Assembly (NCBI GenBank): GCA_021734395.1
Contig: JAIPJB010000004.1
Coordinates: 98,335-162,334 of the forward strand
Reading direction: 5' to 3'
DNA: 64,000 nucleotides
Source of the DNA: Candidatus Altimarinota bacterium
GTDB taxonomy: Bacteria > Patescibacteriota > Gracilibacteria > UBA4473
Below the pieces are notes generated by a model. That model searched no databases, had not been told where the DNA came from, and saw only the letters and a list, made by a program, of their open reading frames with translations. The translations under genes were made by a program, and so were the position numbers. Shown here in pieces: positions 43,264 to 51,486 of this stretch. Within the stretch, counting starts at the first letter, position 1, and each line of letters opens with the position of its first letter.

Positions 43264-44619
43264 TCAATTTGTTTTCTTCTTTCTCATTTTTTGTATCTCT
43301 TTTGCCATTTTCTTCAACCCTAAATTTCCGGTTCCTCCTTGATGGGTCGACATTTTGAGCCAACGCTTAATATCTTTGGGGGTCACTTTGATATCAGCAA
43401 TATGAGACCCCACTTCCCGATATGCATCCCGAAAGGTCATTCCCTCTCGCACCTTTTCAAAGGCTTTGTGTGCCGCAAAAAGCCCTGGGGCCGAAAGCAT
43501 CGAATCCATCATAACTTCCTCTCGGGGAGCAATATTAGCCACAATCGCACGGGCGGCATTCAATGACATCTCCGTGTAGCGAAGTCCCAAAAACAATGGT
43601 CGCTTGATTTCCTGTCCGTCCCGATGATAACCGAGAATTTTGTGCATGATGTTCATTGCCATCTCCTGTCGACAAGCAAAAACCGTCGGCGTTCGTCCGC
43701 GAATCAGTTCGGCCACATCTAAGTTTTTTTTCTGCGGCATGATAGAAGATCCCGTAGAAATAGAATCTGCCATATCAAAAAACTGAAATTCCTGCGTTGT
43801 GAAAAAGAGCATGTCCGAGGCAAATTTATTGAGGGTGAGCATAATATTGCAGCAGGATTCGAGCACCAATCCTTCGATCTTTCCACGTGAATTCTGACAA
43901 TAAATCGGATTCGCTTGGGTTCGAGAAAAGCCGAGTTCTTTACTCAGCCAGTCCCGATCAAAATCAAATGGCGACCCGTATCCAGCACCAGATCCGAGCG
44001 GATTTTGATCGACAATTTCTTCGGTAATGACCGTGAGCAATCGCGCATCATCCAGCAAACTTTCCGCAAAAGCACTCGCCCACGTCCCCACGCTGGTCGG
44101 CATGGCTTTTTGCATGTGCGTATAGCCGGGCATCGCCACCATTTCGTGCTCAATCGCAAAATCAACAAAATCCTGCGCTGTGTCGAGGATTTTTTCTCGT
44201 AGGGAGACCGCTTTATTTTTGAGAAAATAACGCATCATCACGAGCACCTGATCATTGCGGCTGCGACCGGTATGAATTTTTTTTCCGGTATCACCGAGTT
44301 TTTCAATGAGATATTCTTCTATCTTCGTATGAGAATCTTCGTCTTCCACTTTGAGCACAAATTCTCCTTTTTCCCAGAGATCGAGAATCTCATCGAGCCC
44401 TTTTTCCAAGTCCTGTAATTCTTTTTTCGTGATCAGTTTGTGTTTTTCCAATAAGCGTGCATAACAACGAGAGCACCAAACATCGTCCGGTACCATCTGC
44501 TGATCGTAGAGAATATCTTCACCAGCATTGTATTCCTCGACAATGCGATTGAGTTCAACGGTTTTATCCTTGAACCAGATTTTCTTTTTAATGGGCTTCC
44601 GGGGTTTTGAAGGAGACAT
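43264..44619 (-). CDS. argH: Argininosuccinate lyase
   Basis: ArgH splits argininosuccinate to arginine and fumarate. The 451-residue protein contains the fumarase/aspartase superfamily signature GSSIMPQKKNLDVAELIRG and HTGRSRNDQV, and the MPGYTHMQKAMPTSVGTWA segment, all typical for ArgH. Together with argG it supports conversion of citrulline to arginine. It is probably cotranscribed with the EamA transporter gene downstream. The minus-strand leader contains TACAAT/TATAAG-like sequence near 44640, a possible -10. Confidence 0.95.
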   Translation of the reverse strand: MSPSKPRKPIKKKIWFKDKTVELNRIVEEYNAGEDILYDQQMVPDDVWCSRCYARLLEKHKLITKKELQDLEKGLDEILDLWEKGEFVLKVEDEDSHTKIEEYLIEKLGDTGKKIHTGRSRNDQVLVMMRYFLKNKAVSLREKILDTAQDFVDFAIEHEMVAMPGYTHMQKAMPTSVGTWASAFAESLLDDARLLTVITEEIVDQNPLGSGAGYGSPFDFDRDWLSKELGFSRTQANPIYCQNSRGKIEGLVLESCCNIMLTLNKFASDMLFFTTQEFQFFDMADSISTGSSIMPQKKNLDVAELIRGRTPTVFACRQEMAMNIMHKILGYHRDGQEIKRPLFLGLRYTEMSLNAARAIVANIAPREEVMMDSMLSAPGLFAAHKAFEKVREGMTFRDAYREVGSHIADIKVTPKDIKRWLKMSTHQGGTGNLGLKKMAKEIQKMRKKKTN

Positions 44620-44695
44620 GAAAAGTGGGTTAGTATCTTATATATTGTACCCCCAAAAAACCCCGCCCGACAAATTTCTCTCTTTTGTTTTCGAT

Positions 44696-44856
44696 TTGCC
44701 TTTTGAAGGGAAATATTTACAATCGGCGGGTAAATTGTGGATGTCGGAAGGTATTTTGTGTGGTCCGGCGGTGCGTACTCCACCCCCCAGGATAGCCCAT
44801 AAAGTCTCTCAGGCAAGAAAAACATTTTACAAAAGTATTTCTTTATTTTCTTCCCA
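44696..44856 (+). promoter_or_regulatory. Promoter and long leader of the RRM protein gene
   Basis: TTGCCT (44696-44701), 16 bases and TACAAT (44718-44723) form a plausible promoter, leaving a leader of about 125 nt. AGGATAGCCC (44789-44798) in the leader is perfectly complementary to GGGCTATCCT (44884-44893) in codons 10-13 of the gene, which could loop out the start codon. No Shine-Dalgarno sequence precedes the ATG. The CTCTCAGGCAAG segment resembles the end of glycine riboswitches, but the upstream half is missing. Confidence 0.45.
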
Positions 44857-45144
44857 ATGGACAAGAAAAAACTCTATGTAGGAGGGCTATCCTACGATGT
44901 CCGAGACGATGGGCTGAAAGCCGTCTTTGAAGAAGCAGGAAACGTCGTTTCCGCACAAGTGATCATGGACAAAATGTCCGGTCGCTCCAAAGGCTTTGGT
45001 TTCGTAGAAATGGAAACCGAAGAAGAGGCACAGAAGGCCATCGAAATGTTTGACGGAAAGGAGATCGAAGGACGAGCAGTTAGTGTAAACATTGCTCGAC
45101 CAAAAACCGATCGTCCTCGCCGAGACAACTTTTCTCGCTACTAA
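44857..45144 (+). CDS. RRM-domain RNA-binding protein
   Basis: The 95-residue protein is a single RNA recognition motif: RNP2 as KLYVGGLSY near the N-terminus and RNP1 as SKGFGFVEM at about residues 47-55, followed by a short basic tail (ARPKTDRPRRDNFSRY). Such Rbp-type proteins occur in cyanobacteria and several other phyla and bind single-stranded RNA, often under cold stress. The leader's potential to pair with the coding region raises the possibility of autoregulation, which is inference. It is monocistronic with a clear terminator. Confidence 0.93.
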   Translation: MDKKKLYVGGLSYDVRDDGLKAVFEEAGNVVSAQVIMDKMSGRSKGFGFVEMETEEEAQKAIEMFDGKEIEGRAVSVNIARPKTDRPRRDNFSRY

Positions 45145-45165
45145 GAATCATTTTGATTTCAAAAA

Positions 45166-45192
45166 AACAGGTTGAGTACGCCTGTTTTTTTA
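45166..45192 (+). terminator. Rho-independent terminator of the RRM protein gene
   Basis: AACAGG (45166-45171) and CCTGTT (45181-45186) form a 6-bp stem with a 9-nt loop; the T run continues TTTTTTAT. Confidence 0.85.
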
Positions 45193-45203
45193 TTGATTTA
45201 TCA

Positions 45204-45224
45204 TTGAACAAATTTTTTGTTCAA
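45204..45224. repeat. 21-bp palindromic repeat, copy C (intergenic)
   Basis: The sequence is TTGAACA, then A, then ATTTTTTGTTCAA, just after the RRM gene terminator. Same 21-mer as at 10365 and 16166 apart from the central base. Between this repeat and 45430 I see only a GAGAATT/AATTCTC hairpin (near 45293-45310) and no gene. Confidence 0.75.
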
Positions 45225-45429
45225 TAATAGGGCTGCAGAGGTATTACCCATCGAAAGAAAAAACAAATGAGAAAAAATCTTCCCGTTAAGTTGAGAATTT
45301 CTTAATTCTCATCCCGTACACAAATGCGAAAATCTCCCAAAAGCCACGAACATGAAGAAACCCCGTATGAGTGAAAGGAGAAGTATACAAAATCATCCGA
45401 CCTTTGCGAATATATGAAGTATGCAACGA

Positions 45430-45616
45430 CGATGGAGCGCGTGACGGGAAACTCTCTCATTCTCCTCTGCCGTACAGAGGGGTCTGAAGTCGAGAACTTT
45501 TTGATCCGTTTGCTTTATTTCTCTGAAACTTCGCTCATGGTCAAAAAGCGAACCTCGGGTTTGCTTCCCGTAATACAAAAGCTGTCCAAAACCACAAGGG
45601 CTTAGGACGATTTTCG
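45430..45616 (-). mobile_element. Candidate tail-duplicating element downstream of tRNA-Gly
   Basis: Read on the minus strand, the tRNA-Gly 3' end (CCA plus TCG) is followed by a 166-bp non-coding segment (45616-45451) and then a second exact 21-bp copy of the tRNA 3' end at 45450-45430 (original 45637-45617). The segment has a terminator-like hairpin (AGCAAACC/GGTTCGCT, then TTTTT), a perfect CCTCTG/CAGAGG hairpin and GGATCAAAAAGTTCTCGA at 45507-45490, starting 57 nt before the tail. It aligns along its length with the segment after tmRNA, in the same order: GCCCTT-S-TGG, ACAGC, TTTT-TAT, CTTTTT-S-ACC, TTTCA, GAAAT-R-A, GGAT...GTT-Y-TCGA, CAG, hairpin, GAG...ATGA. Homologous element and duplicated tail at two unrelated RNA genes imply a real family. 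Confidence 0.65.
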
Positions 45617-45619
45617 CGA

Positions 45620-45694
45620 TGGAGCGCGTGACGGGAATCGAACCCGTATCTCAGCCTTGGCAAGGCCGTGTAATAGCCATTATACGACACGCGC
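45620..45694 (-). tRNA. tRNA-Gly (anticodon GCC)
   Basis: The minus-strand sequence folds as a cloverleaf: acceptor GCGCGTG/CACGCGC, discriminator T, encoded CCA, anticodon stem CGGCC/GGCTG with loop TTGCCAA (anticodon GCC), T-arm ACGGG-TTCGATT-CCCGT. It starts 29 nt downstream of the rpoB stop in the same direction and may be cotranscribed. Its 3' end is repeated 187 bp further on. Confidence 0.95.
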
Positions 45695-45723
45695 GACAAG
45701 AACTTTTGATGTGCGCTAAAGAT

Positions 45724-48700
45724 CTAGCTTTTTTCTTCTTCCCCCTCATCTGAAGCATTTTCTTCTTCCGAATCTTCAGTCTCATCACTTTCTTTGAGTG
45801 ACATACCGGGATCCTGATGCATGATTTCCCCTTCATCAGTCACCTGTTGTACATCTGAAGATTCATCAATTAATTCATGATCTTTTTCTTCAGTTCCGGC
45901 TTCATCGTCATCCGTATCGACTTCTCCTCCTTCCAATACTTGCCCGTCTTTTAATAATTCAACCTTCAGACACAGGGCCTGCAATTCCTTAATCAAAACG
46001 TTGAAAGATTCAGGAATCGAAACCAATTCGATCGGATCACCATGAACAATCGCTTCGTACGCTTTGGCTCGACCATGAACATCATCAGATTTAATGGTTA
46101 GCATTTCCTGCAGAGTATGAGCTGCACCATAGGCTTCCAATGCCCACACCTCCATTTCTCCGAATCGCTGTCCTCCATTTTGGGCTTTTCCTCCGAATGG
46201 CTGCTGTGTAACCAATGAGTACGGTCCGACAGAACGAGCGTGCATTTTGTCTTCAACCAAGTGTATAAGCTTCAGCATATAGACTACACCGACAACTGTT
46301 TTGTGGTCGAAAGCTTCTCCACTACGTCCATCGTACAGCTGGAATTTCCCATCCTCAGGAAAATCATTTTCCTTCAGAAATGCTTGGATTTGGTCAACAT
46401 TGATACCACTCAAAACCGGCGTAGCAATTTTTATGCCCATTTTGGATGCAGCAATTCCCAAATGTGTTTCGAGAATCTGCCCGATATTCATACGAGAAGA
46501 AACACCAAGCGGGTTCAGAATAATGTCGACAGGCGTGCCATCCTCCATGTGCGGCATATCTTCGGACGGAACGATACGAGAAATAACTCCTTTATTTCCG
46601 TGACGTCCGGCCATTTTGTCTCCTGCCTCCAAATGTCGAAGCTGTGCTACTTTTACCTGGATACGTTTGATAACACCGGTCGGCAAATCATCACCCTCTG
46701 AACGATTGAGGACTGACACTTCAATCACTTTTCCTCCTGATCCTCGAGGCAAGCGCAGAGAAGAATCTTTCACGTCGTGAGCTTTTTCTCCAAAAATAGC
46801 CCTGAGCAATCGGTCTTCAGCCGTTAATTCTGTTTCTCCTTTGGGAGTTACTTTTCCGGCGAGAATATCACCGGCCAAAACAGTCGCTCCGATGCGCACT
46901 AAACCATTTTCATCTAAATCTTTCAGTTTAGAAGCAGCAACATTTGGAATATCGGCGGTTAATTCTTCCGGTCCCAGCTTCGTGTCTCGAACATCCATTT
47001 CGTATTTTTCGATGTGAATCGAATCGAAGAGCCCTTCCTTCACGACACGATCAGAAACAATGACCGCATCTTCATAATTGAAACCACTCCAAGACATGTA
47101 GGCCACCAGCAAATTTTGCCCGAGAGCCAACTCCCCATTTTGCACAGAAGCTCCATCGATAAGGACTTCTCCTTTCTTCACTTTGTCTCCTGCTTCTACT
47201 TGAGGTTTCTGGGTAATACACGTGGACTGATTGGTTCGACGAAAATGAACTACCGGAAATGTAATCTTTTTTCCTGATTTTCCGACAAAAACCACTTCGT
47301 TTGCGTCAACATATTTAATTTCTCCCGATTCAGGCGCCCTCACACACTGGTCCTGAGATGTAATTTTTTCCATACCAGTTCCGATCACTGGAGAATCTGG
47401 ATTGATCAAAGGAACAGCCTGCCTCTGCATGTTTGATCCCATCAAAGCACGCGTATTATCATCGTGCTCCAAAAAGGAAATCAAAGCCGTCGACAGAGAA
47501 ACAATTTGTTTGGGGGAAACGTCGATGTGAGTGATATTGGATTCATGATACGATCCCGGTTCATAATTTTTACGAGCCGAAACAAGATCCTTTGCAAATT
47601 CCCCTTTTTCATTGAGAAGGGTATTGGCTTGAGCGATGCTCATGTCTTTTTCTGCCTCAGCATCATAGTATTCTACTTCATCGGTAACATAAGCCCGAAC
47701 TGGAATTTCTTTGAGAGATTTTATTTTTTTGAGCTCAGCAGCCAATTTTTTATCCGCAACGGTTTCTTTTTTGGCCACAATTTTTTTCCCGTCCTTTATG
47801 ACTTGATTAATGGTTCTGCCTACGACAGACTCTCCATCATTTTTCGCTGTGTGAGAAACTTTCCGATAGGGAGTTTCGATAAATCCATATTCATTGACGC
47901 TCGCATAGGAAGCCAAGTGTAATACCAATCCGATATTCGGTCCTTCGGGTGTTGTCACGGGACAGATGCGTCCATAATGTGACGGATGCACATCGCGAAC
48001 TTCAAACGAAGCACGTTCACGGGAAAGTCCTCCTGGTCCCATAGCTGAAATTCTTCGTTTGTGTTCGAGCTCTGCCAAAGGATTGGTCTGATCCATGAAT
48101 TGAGACAGCTGTGAAGACGCAAAAAATTCATGCATGGAAGCCGTAATCGGACGGCAGTTGACGATCTGGGTTGGCGTGACTGACTCCAAATCAACAATTG
48201 ACATACGATCCCGAACAATACGCTCAGTGCGCAAAAGTCCAACGCGAAATTTATTTTGTACGAGTTCTCCAACCGCTCGAATACGACGATTGGAAAGATG
48301 GTCAATATCATCAGCTCCAATCCCTTTTCCGGCATTCAGAACAATTAATTCTTTGACCATAGCGATAAAATCTTCGATGCGAAAAATACGGCCTTTCTCT
48401 TTGCTGACGGGTTTAAGTCCGAAACGCTTATCAATTTTATACCGAGCAATTGGCCCCAGATCATACTTTCGGTAATTGTGGAACATTTCTTCGATAAAAT
48501 TTCTGGCATTTTCCGGTGTCGCTAAATCTCCTGGACGGATACGTTTGTACACTCCCTGCCAAGCTTCTTTTTCTTCGGATGATTCGTCTTTATCCAGTGT
48601 TTTGAGGATTGGATTTTCATCCAAATCTTTCGTTTCTTTTGCGAAGAGATCAATGATTTCTTTGTCAGTAGAGTATCCGAATGCCCGCAAAAACATGGTC

Positions 48701-49293
48701 ACGGGAATTTTTCGTTTTCGGTCAACTTTTACCCAGACCAAACCACGCTTATCGGTTTCCAACTCTAGCCATGCTCCTCGCTTAGGAATCATTTTGGCGC
48801 TGTATGTCCCAGGAAGAGAATTATTTGTCGCGAAAAAAATACCCGGGCTACGAACAATCTGCGATACGATGATTCGTTCGATCCCATTGACTAGGAATGT
48901 CCCGTCGGAAGTAATACGAGGAATCTGACCAAAATAAACATCCTGTTCTTTGATTTCCCCACTTTCTAAGTTGGTCAATGCCACATGGGCACGAATGATT
49001 GATTCGTAGGAGAGCCCTTTTTCTCGGCAAGTTTCAATACCGTATTTGGGTTCTTCGATCTCGTAACTCTGGATTTCTAAACGCAATTTTTTTCCGGTCG
49101 CATCTTCGATCGGATTAATTTCGTCCAGTAATTCCTTGATTCCTTTTTCCAAAAACCAATTATACGACTGAGTTTGAACCGCAATAAGGTCAGGAAAAGG
49201 GAAATCTTTTTCGACATCAGAAAAAAAATACCGACCTTCTTCTTCTTTGGTGGGGGTCAGTTTCGCAGGAAATTGAAGCGTCTTTTTCGCCAT
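45724..49293 (-). CDS. rpoB: RNA polymerase beta subunit
   Basis: RpoB forms the core RNA polymerase with beta-prime and alpha. From ATG 49293 (MAKKTLQFPAKLTPTKEEEG) it has 1189 residues. Recognisable regions include FPFPDLIAVQTQSYNWF, the rifampicin region SSQLSQFMDQTNPLAELEHKRRISAMGPGG, YGRICPVTTPEGPNIGL, GSNMQRQAVPL, AGDKMAGRHGNKGVIS, and QPFGGKAQNGGQRFGEMEVWALEAYGA. The C-terminus adds an acidic Glu/Asp/Ser tail of about 80 residues. The frame is open upstream to 49704 across the antisense of tRNA-Ser; this is spurious. No rpoC follows, which is unusual; tRNA-Gly is the next gene downstream. Confidence 0.97.
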   Translation of the reverse strand: MAKKTLQFPAKLTPTKEEEGRYFFSDVEKDFPFPDLIAVQTQSYNWFLEKGIKELLDEINPIEDATGKKLRLEIQSYEIEEPKYGIETCREKGLSYESIIRAHVALTNLESGEIKEQDVYFGQIPRITSDGTFLVNGIERIIVSQIVRSPGIFFATNNSLPGTYSAKMIPKRGAWLELETDKRGLVWVKVDRKRKIPVTMFLRAFGYSTDKEIIDLFAKETKDLDENPILKTLDKDESSEEKEAWQGVYKRIRPGDLATPENARNFIEEMFHNYRKYDLGPIARYKIDKRFGLKPVSKEKGRIFRIEDFIAMVKELIVLNAGKGIGADDIDHLSNRRIRAVGELVQNKFRVGLLRTERIVRDRMSIVDLESVTPTQIVNCRPITASMHEFFASSQLSQFMDQTNPLAELEHKRRISAMGPGGLSRERASFEVRDVHPSHYGRICPVTTPEGPNIGLVLHLASYASVNEYGFIETPYRKVSHTAKNDGESVVGRTINQVIKDGKKIVAKKETVADKKLAAELKKIKSLKEIPVRAYVTDEVEYYDAEAEKDMSIAQANTLLNEKGEFAKDLVSARKNYEPGSYHESNITHIDVSPKQIVSLSTALISFLEHDDNTRALMGSNMQRQAVPLINPDSPVIGTGMEKITSQDQCVRAPESGEIKYVDANEVVFVGKSGKKITFPVVHFRRTNQSTCITQKPQVEAGDKVKKGEVLIDGASVQNGELALGQNLLVAYMSWSGFNYEDAVIVSDRVVKEGLFDSIHIEKYEMDVRDTKLGPEELTADIPNVAASKLKDLDENGLVRIGATVLAGDILAGKVTPKGETELTAEDRLLRAIFGEKAHDVKDSSLRLPRGSGGKVIEVSVLNRSEGDDLPTGVIKRIQVKVAQLRHLEAGDKMAGRHGNKGVISRIVPSEDMPHMEDGTPVDIILNPLGVSSRMNIGQILETHLGIAASKMGIKIATPVLSGINVDQIQAFLKENDFPEDGKFQLYDGRSGEAFDHKTVVGVVYMLKLIHLVEDKMHARSVGPYSLVTQQPFGGKAQNGGQRFGEMEVWALEAYGAAHTLQEMLTIKSDDVHGRAKAYEAIVHGDPIELVSIPESFNVLIKELQALCLKVELLKDGQVLEGGEVDTDDDEAGTEEKDHELIDESSDVQQVTDEGEIMHQDPGMSLKESDETEDSEEENASDEGEEEKS

Positions 49294-49357
49294 GGGGAAG
49301 AGAAATAAGAAAAATCTATCTCTTGAAGCTGCAGGAGGCAGAGTGAAATTCGCGCGG

Positions 49358-49385
49358 ATTGTAAGGCGCTGAAAGCAAAAGTCAA
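49358..49385 (-). promoter_or_regulatory. Sigma-70-type promoter for rpoB
   Basis: On the minus strand, TTGACT (49385-49380), 16 bases and TACAAT (49363-49358), 65 nt before the rpoB ATG. It is back to back with the tRNA-Ser promoter. Confidence 0.75.
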
Positions 49386-49391
49386 ACTTTT

Positions 49392-49419
49392 TTGACGGAA
49401 AAATTTTGTCGACTACAAT
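49392..49419 (+). promoter_or_regulatory. Sigma-70-type promoter for tRNA-Ser
   Basis: TTGACG (49392-49397), 16 bases and TACAAT (49414-49419), 28 nt upstream of the mature tRNA 5' end. Confidence 0.75.
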
Positions 49420-49447
49420 CGTCCCGCTCTTATGCAAAAAATATATT

Positions 49448-49537
49448 GGAGAGATGCCGGAGCGGTCGAACGGGCACGCTTGGAAAGCGTGTGAGCTCTT
49501 ATGGGTTCCGAGGGTTCGAATCCCTCTCTCTCCGCCA
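49448..49537 (+). tRNA. tRNA-Ser (anticodon GGA)
   Basis: Acceptor stem GGAGAGA/TCTCTCC, discriminator G, encoded CCA; anticodon arm CACGC-TTGGAAA-GCGTG gives anticodon GGA; a long variable arm (GAGCTCTTATGGGTTC) and T-arm GAGGG-TTCGAAT-CCCTC are typical of tRNA-Ser. Unlike tmRNA and tRNA-Gly, its 3' end is not duplicated downstream. The gap to the next gene (49538-49713) holds an ATTCC..CTCCC/GGGAG..GGGAAT hairpin (about 49559-49587) and nothing else I can name. Confidence 0.95.
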
Positions 49538-49713
49538 TGAAATGAGCTAATGGCACCTGATTCCTTCTCCCTATGGGAGTGGGAATGGTGAGTTTTAGCG
49601 TATTTAGAGCTCAAGGATCCCTTGGAATGGCAAAAGGGTAGGAGTTCTTTATCCATATGTAGAGCGTGCGGTAAGGGCAGTTTTGAAAACTTAATATTTA
49701 CCACTAAAATTTA

Positions 49714-51474
49714 TTAATTCTTTTCTCCTAGAGATTTAATTGTGGGAATACAAATAAGTTTGAATATTAACCACCAAAAATAAACAATAGTATCTGTATA
49801 GAGTTCATTTTGTGTCATGAGTCCATGTGCAATAAGATTTCTCAAATTGAAACCATTCCCATTGTTATCTTTTGAAATTAATACTTTTAATTCATAGAAA
49901 GTATCTTTTCCAAATATTTCTATCAATACATCTTCACAATCAGTAAAAAAGTAAGAGGTTCCTCTTTCATCTTGAGTGAAATCATTTTTAATATTTGATG
50001 TTAGAATGCCTCTTTTCTCAAGTAAAAAACGCATAGAGTCTTCAAATTCAATTAATAGTATTTTACCTGCCAAGTCCCATTTTTCCTGAAAACCAAATAA
50101 TAACCCTTGAAGAACTAATTGCTCATGTCCTGGGCGAATCAGTGGGTTATTTATAACAAATTTTTGTAAGTCTTTCATCGACATGTCATGTTCAAGCATA
50201 ATTTGTTCTAAAGCTGGTAGAATTGATCCTCTTACAGCTAAGTTCCAATTAATTCCTAGGTGCTCTACTAAATCTGGGAAAAGTCGATTCTCTCTTTTTT
50301 CTTCCGCACTCTCCAACTTAGGTTGTGTATGTGCTACAGTCTTTCCATCTTTATTGACTGTGCTTTTTCCAAAAAGAGAAGAATGAATAAATTGTTTTGA
50401 TTGTTCTTCGACTGTATTAAAAGCTTCCTCAATATTGGTTTGCTGAACAACAAAACAAAAGTGCAATAAAGCATCTTCTTTTTCTTTGTTTTTGACATGA
50501 TTAATCGCCGCTTGAATAGATTGAGAAATATCAATTGCTGGACCATGAAATGTCTGCATCTCACTTGGAATTTTCTTTTGGATATCCAAAAGTTGTTTAT
50601 GTAATTCTTCTGCTTTTGATTTATTTCCAATTCTCCGAAAAATCTCAATAGCTTTTGTTAAACAATGAGCTTTTCCCATAGCGGAATCTTCAAAGTCTAC
50701 AGATTTTACATGGTTTTCTGCAATAGTCGTTCTACTATTAGTGGCATTACCTTGATCTTTGTTTTTCTCATAGAACTTTGCTAGCAACTCCAAATAATCA
50801 TTCTGTCTATAAATATCATTTTTCTCGAAAAACTCGGAACATTCTTTGGTAATTTTGATGCAAAAATCCACATTTTTATATGAAATTTCTAATAGAAGAT
50901 CTAAAAGCTTCATTGGAAAGTAAGCTTCCTTTTCTAAATCAAATTTGTTCAAAATCTCTAAAATATATTTTAAAACTGACTCATAATCTTCTTTTCCGCC
51001 TTTCCCCAAAGAAAGAGACAAACGAAAGGCTCTTTCAATGCGATCAATTGAGTATGTCCAAGATTTCTCTCGAACTATCTTTGCTGATTCTATATAGAAG
51101 TTTACCGCATCATGAGCATATTTAACATTTCTTTTTTTTAACCAAAGAGTATCTGCAATTCTTGCTTTTAATTCTTGATCTTGAACTTCTGTATAGCACT
51201 TTTCGAGCTTCTCAATTTCTTCCTCGGTCAAATCATCAGGAATTGCTGATCTTCTTCCGCGGAAAATCATCTGAGGATCAAAAGGTTTCCAAGTATCTTC
51301 TGGTGTCATGTGATAAGATGTTATATTTCGAAGTAATTTGAGATCCTCAGAATTTTCCAGGTCTTTGTATTTATTCCCTAAGTATGAAAAATAATTAGAG
51401 CATAGTTTTTCAGCTTTATATTCTTCCTGAATATCTTTTATTAAATTTGAAATTGTTAGATTTTTTTTGCTCAT
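49714..51474 (-). CDS. DUF4209-like protein with C-terminal HEPN motif
   Basis: The 586-residue protein is mostly helical. Its C-terminal part (SMRFLLEKRGILTSNIKND, then FNLRNLIAHGLM) matches the ending of DUF4209-type proteins, and RNLIAH is an RxxxxH motif as in HEPN ribonucleases. The N-terminal half contains TPR-like helical repeats (AVNFYIESAKIVREKSWTYS, AIEIFRRIGNKSKAEELHKQ). HEPN RNases are common in phage and toxin defence; activity is inferred. It is the last gene of the long minus-strand operon, 12 nt after the PD-(D/E)XK-like gene, and lies next to tRNA-Ser. Confidence 0.65.
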   Translation of the reverse strand: MSKKNLTISNLIKDIQEEYKAEKLCSNYFSYLGNKYKDLENSEDLKLLRNITSYHMTPEDTWKPFDPQMIFRGRRSAIPDDLTEEEIEKLEKCYTEVQDQELKARIADTLWLKKRNVKYAHDAVNFYIESAKIVREKSWTYSIDRIERAFRLSLSLGKGGKEDYESVLKYILEILNKFDLEKEAYFPMKLLDLLLEISYKNVDFCIKITKECSEFFEKNDIYRQNDYLELLAKFYEKNKDQGNATNSRTTIAENHVKSVDFEDSAMGKAHCLTKAIEIFRRIGNKSKAEELHKQLLDIQKKIPSEMQTFHGPAIDISQSIQAAINHVKNKEKEDALLHFCFVVQQTNIEEAFNTVEEQSKQFIHSSLFGKSTVNKDGKTVAHTQPKLESAEEKRENRLFPDLVEHLGINWNLAVRGSILPALEQIMLEHDMSMKDLQKFVINNPLIRPGHEQLVLQGLLFGFQEKWDLAGKILLIEFEDSMRFLLEKRGILTSNIKNDFTQDERGTSYFFTDCEDVLIEIFGKDTFYELKVLISKDNNGNGFNLRNLIAHGLMTQNELYTDTIVYFWWLIFKLICIPTIKSLGEKN

Positions 51475-51486
51475 AATTATTGGGGA

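Noticed and set aside
44760..44830. Glycine riboswitch upstream of the RRM gene
   Set aside because: Only the terminal CTCTCAGGCAAG resembles the consensus; the ligand-core segments and tandem aptamer are absent.
49294..49704. N-terminal extension of rpoB by 137 residues
   Set aside because: It reads antisense through tRNA-Ser and past the rpoB promoter; the normal RpoB N-terminus begins at ATG 49293.
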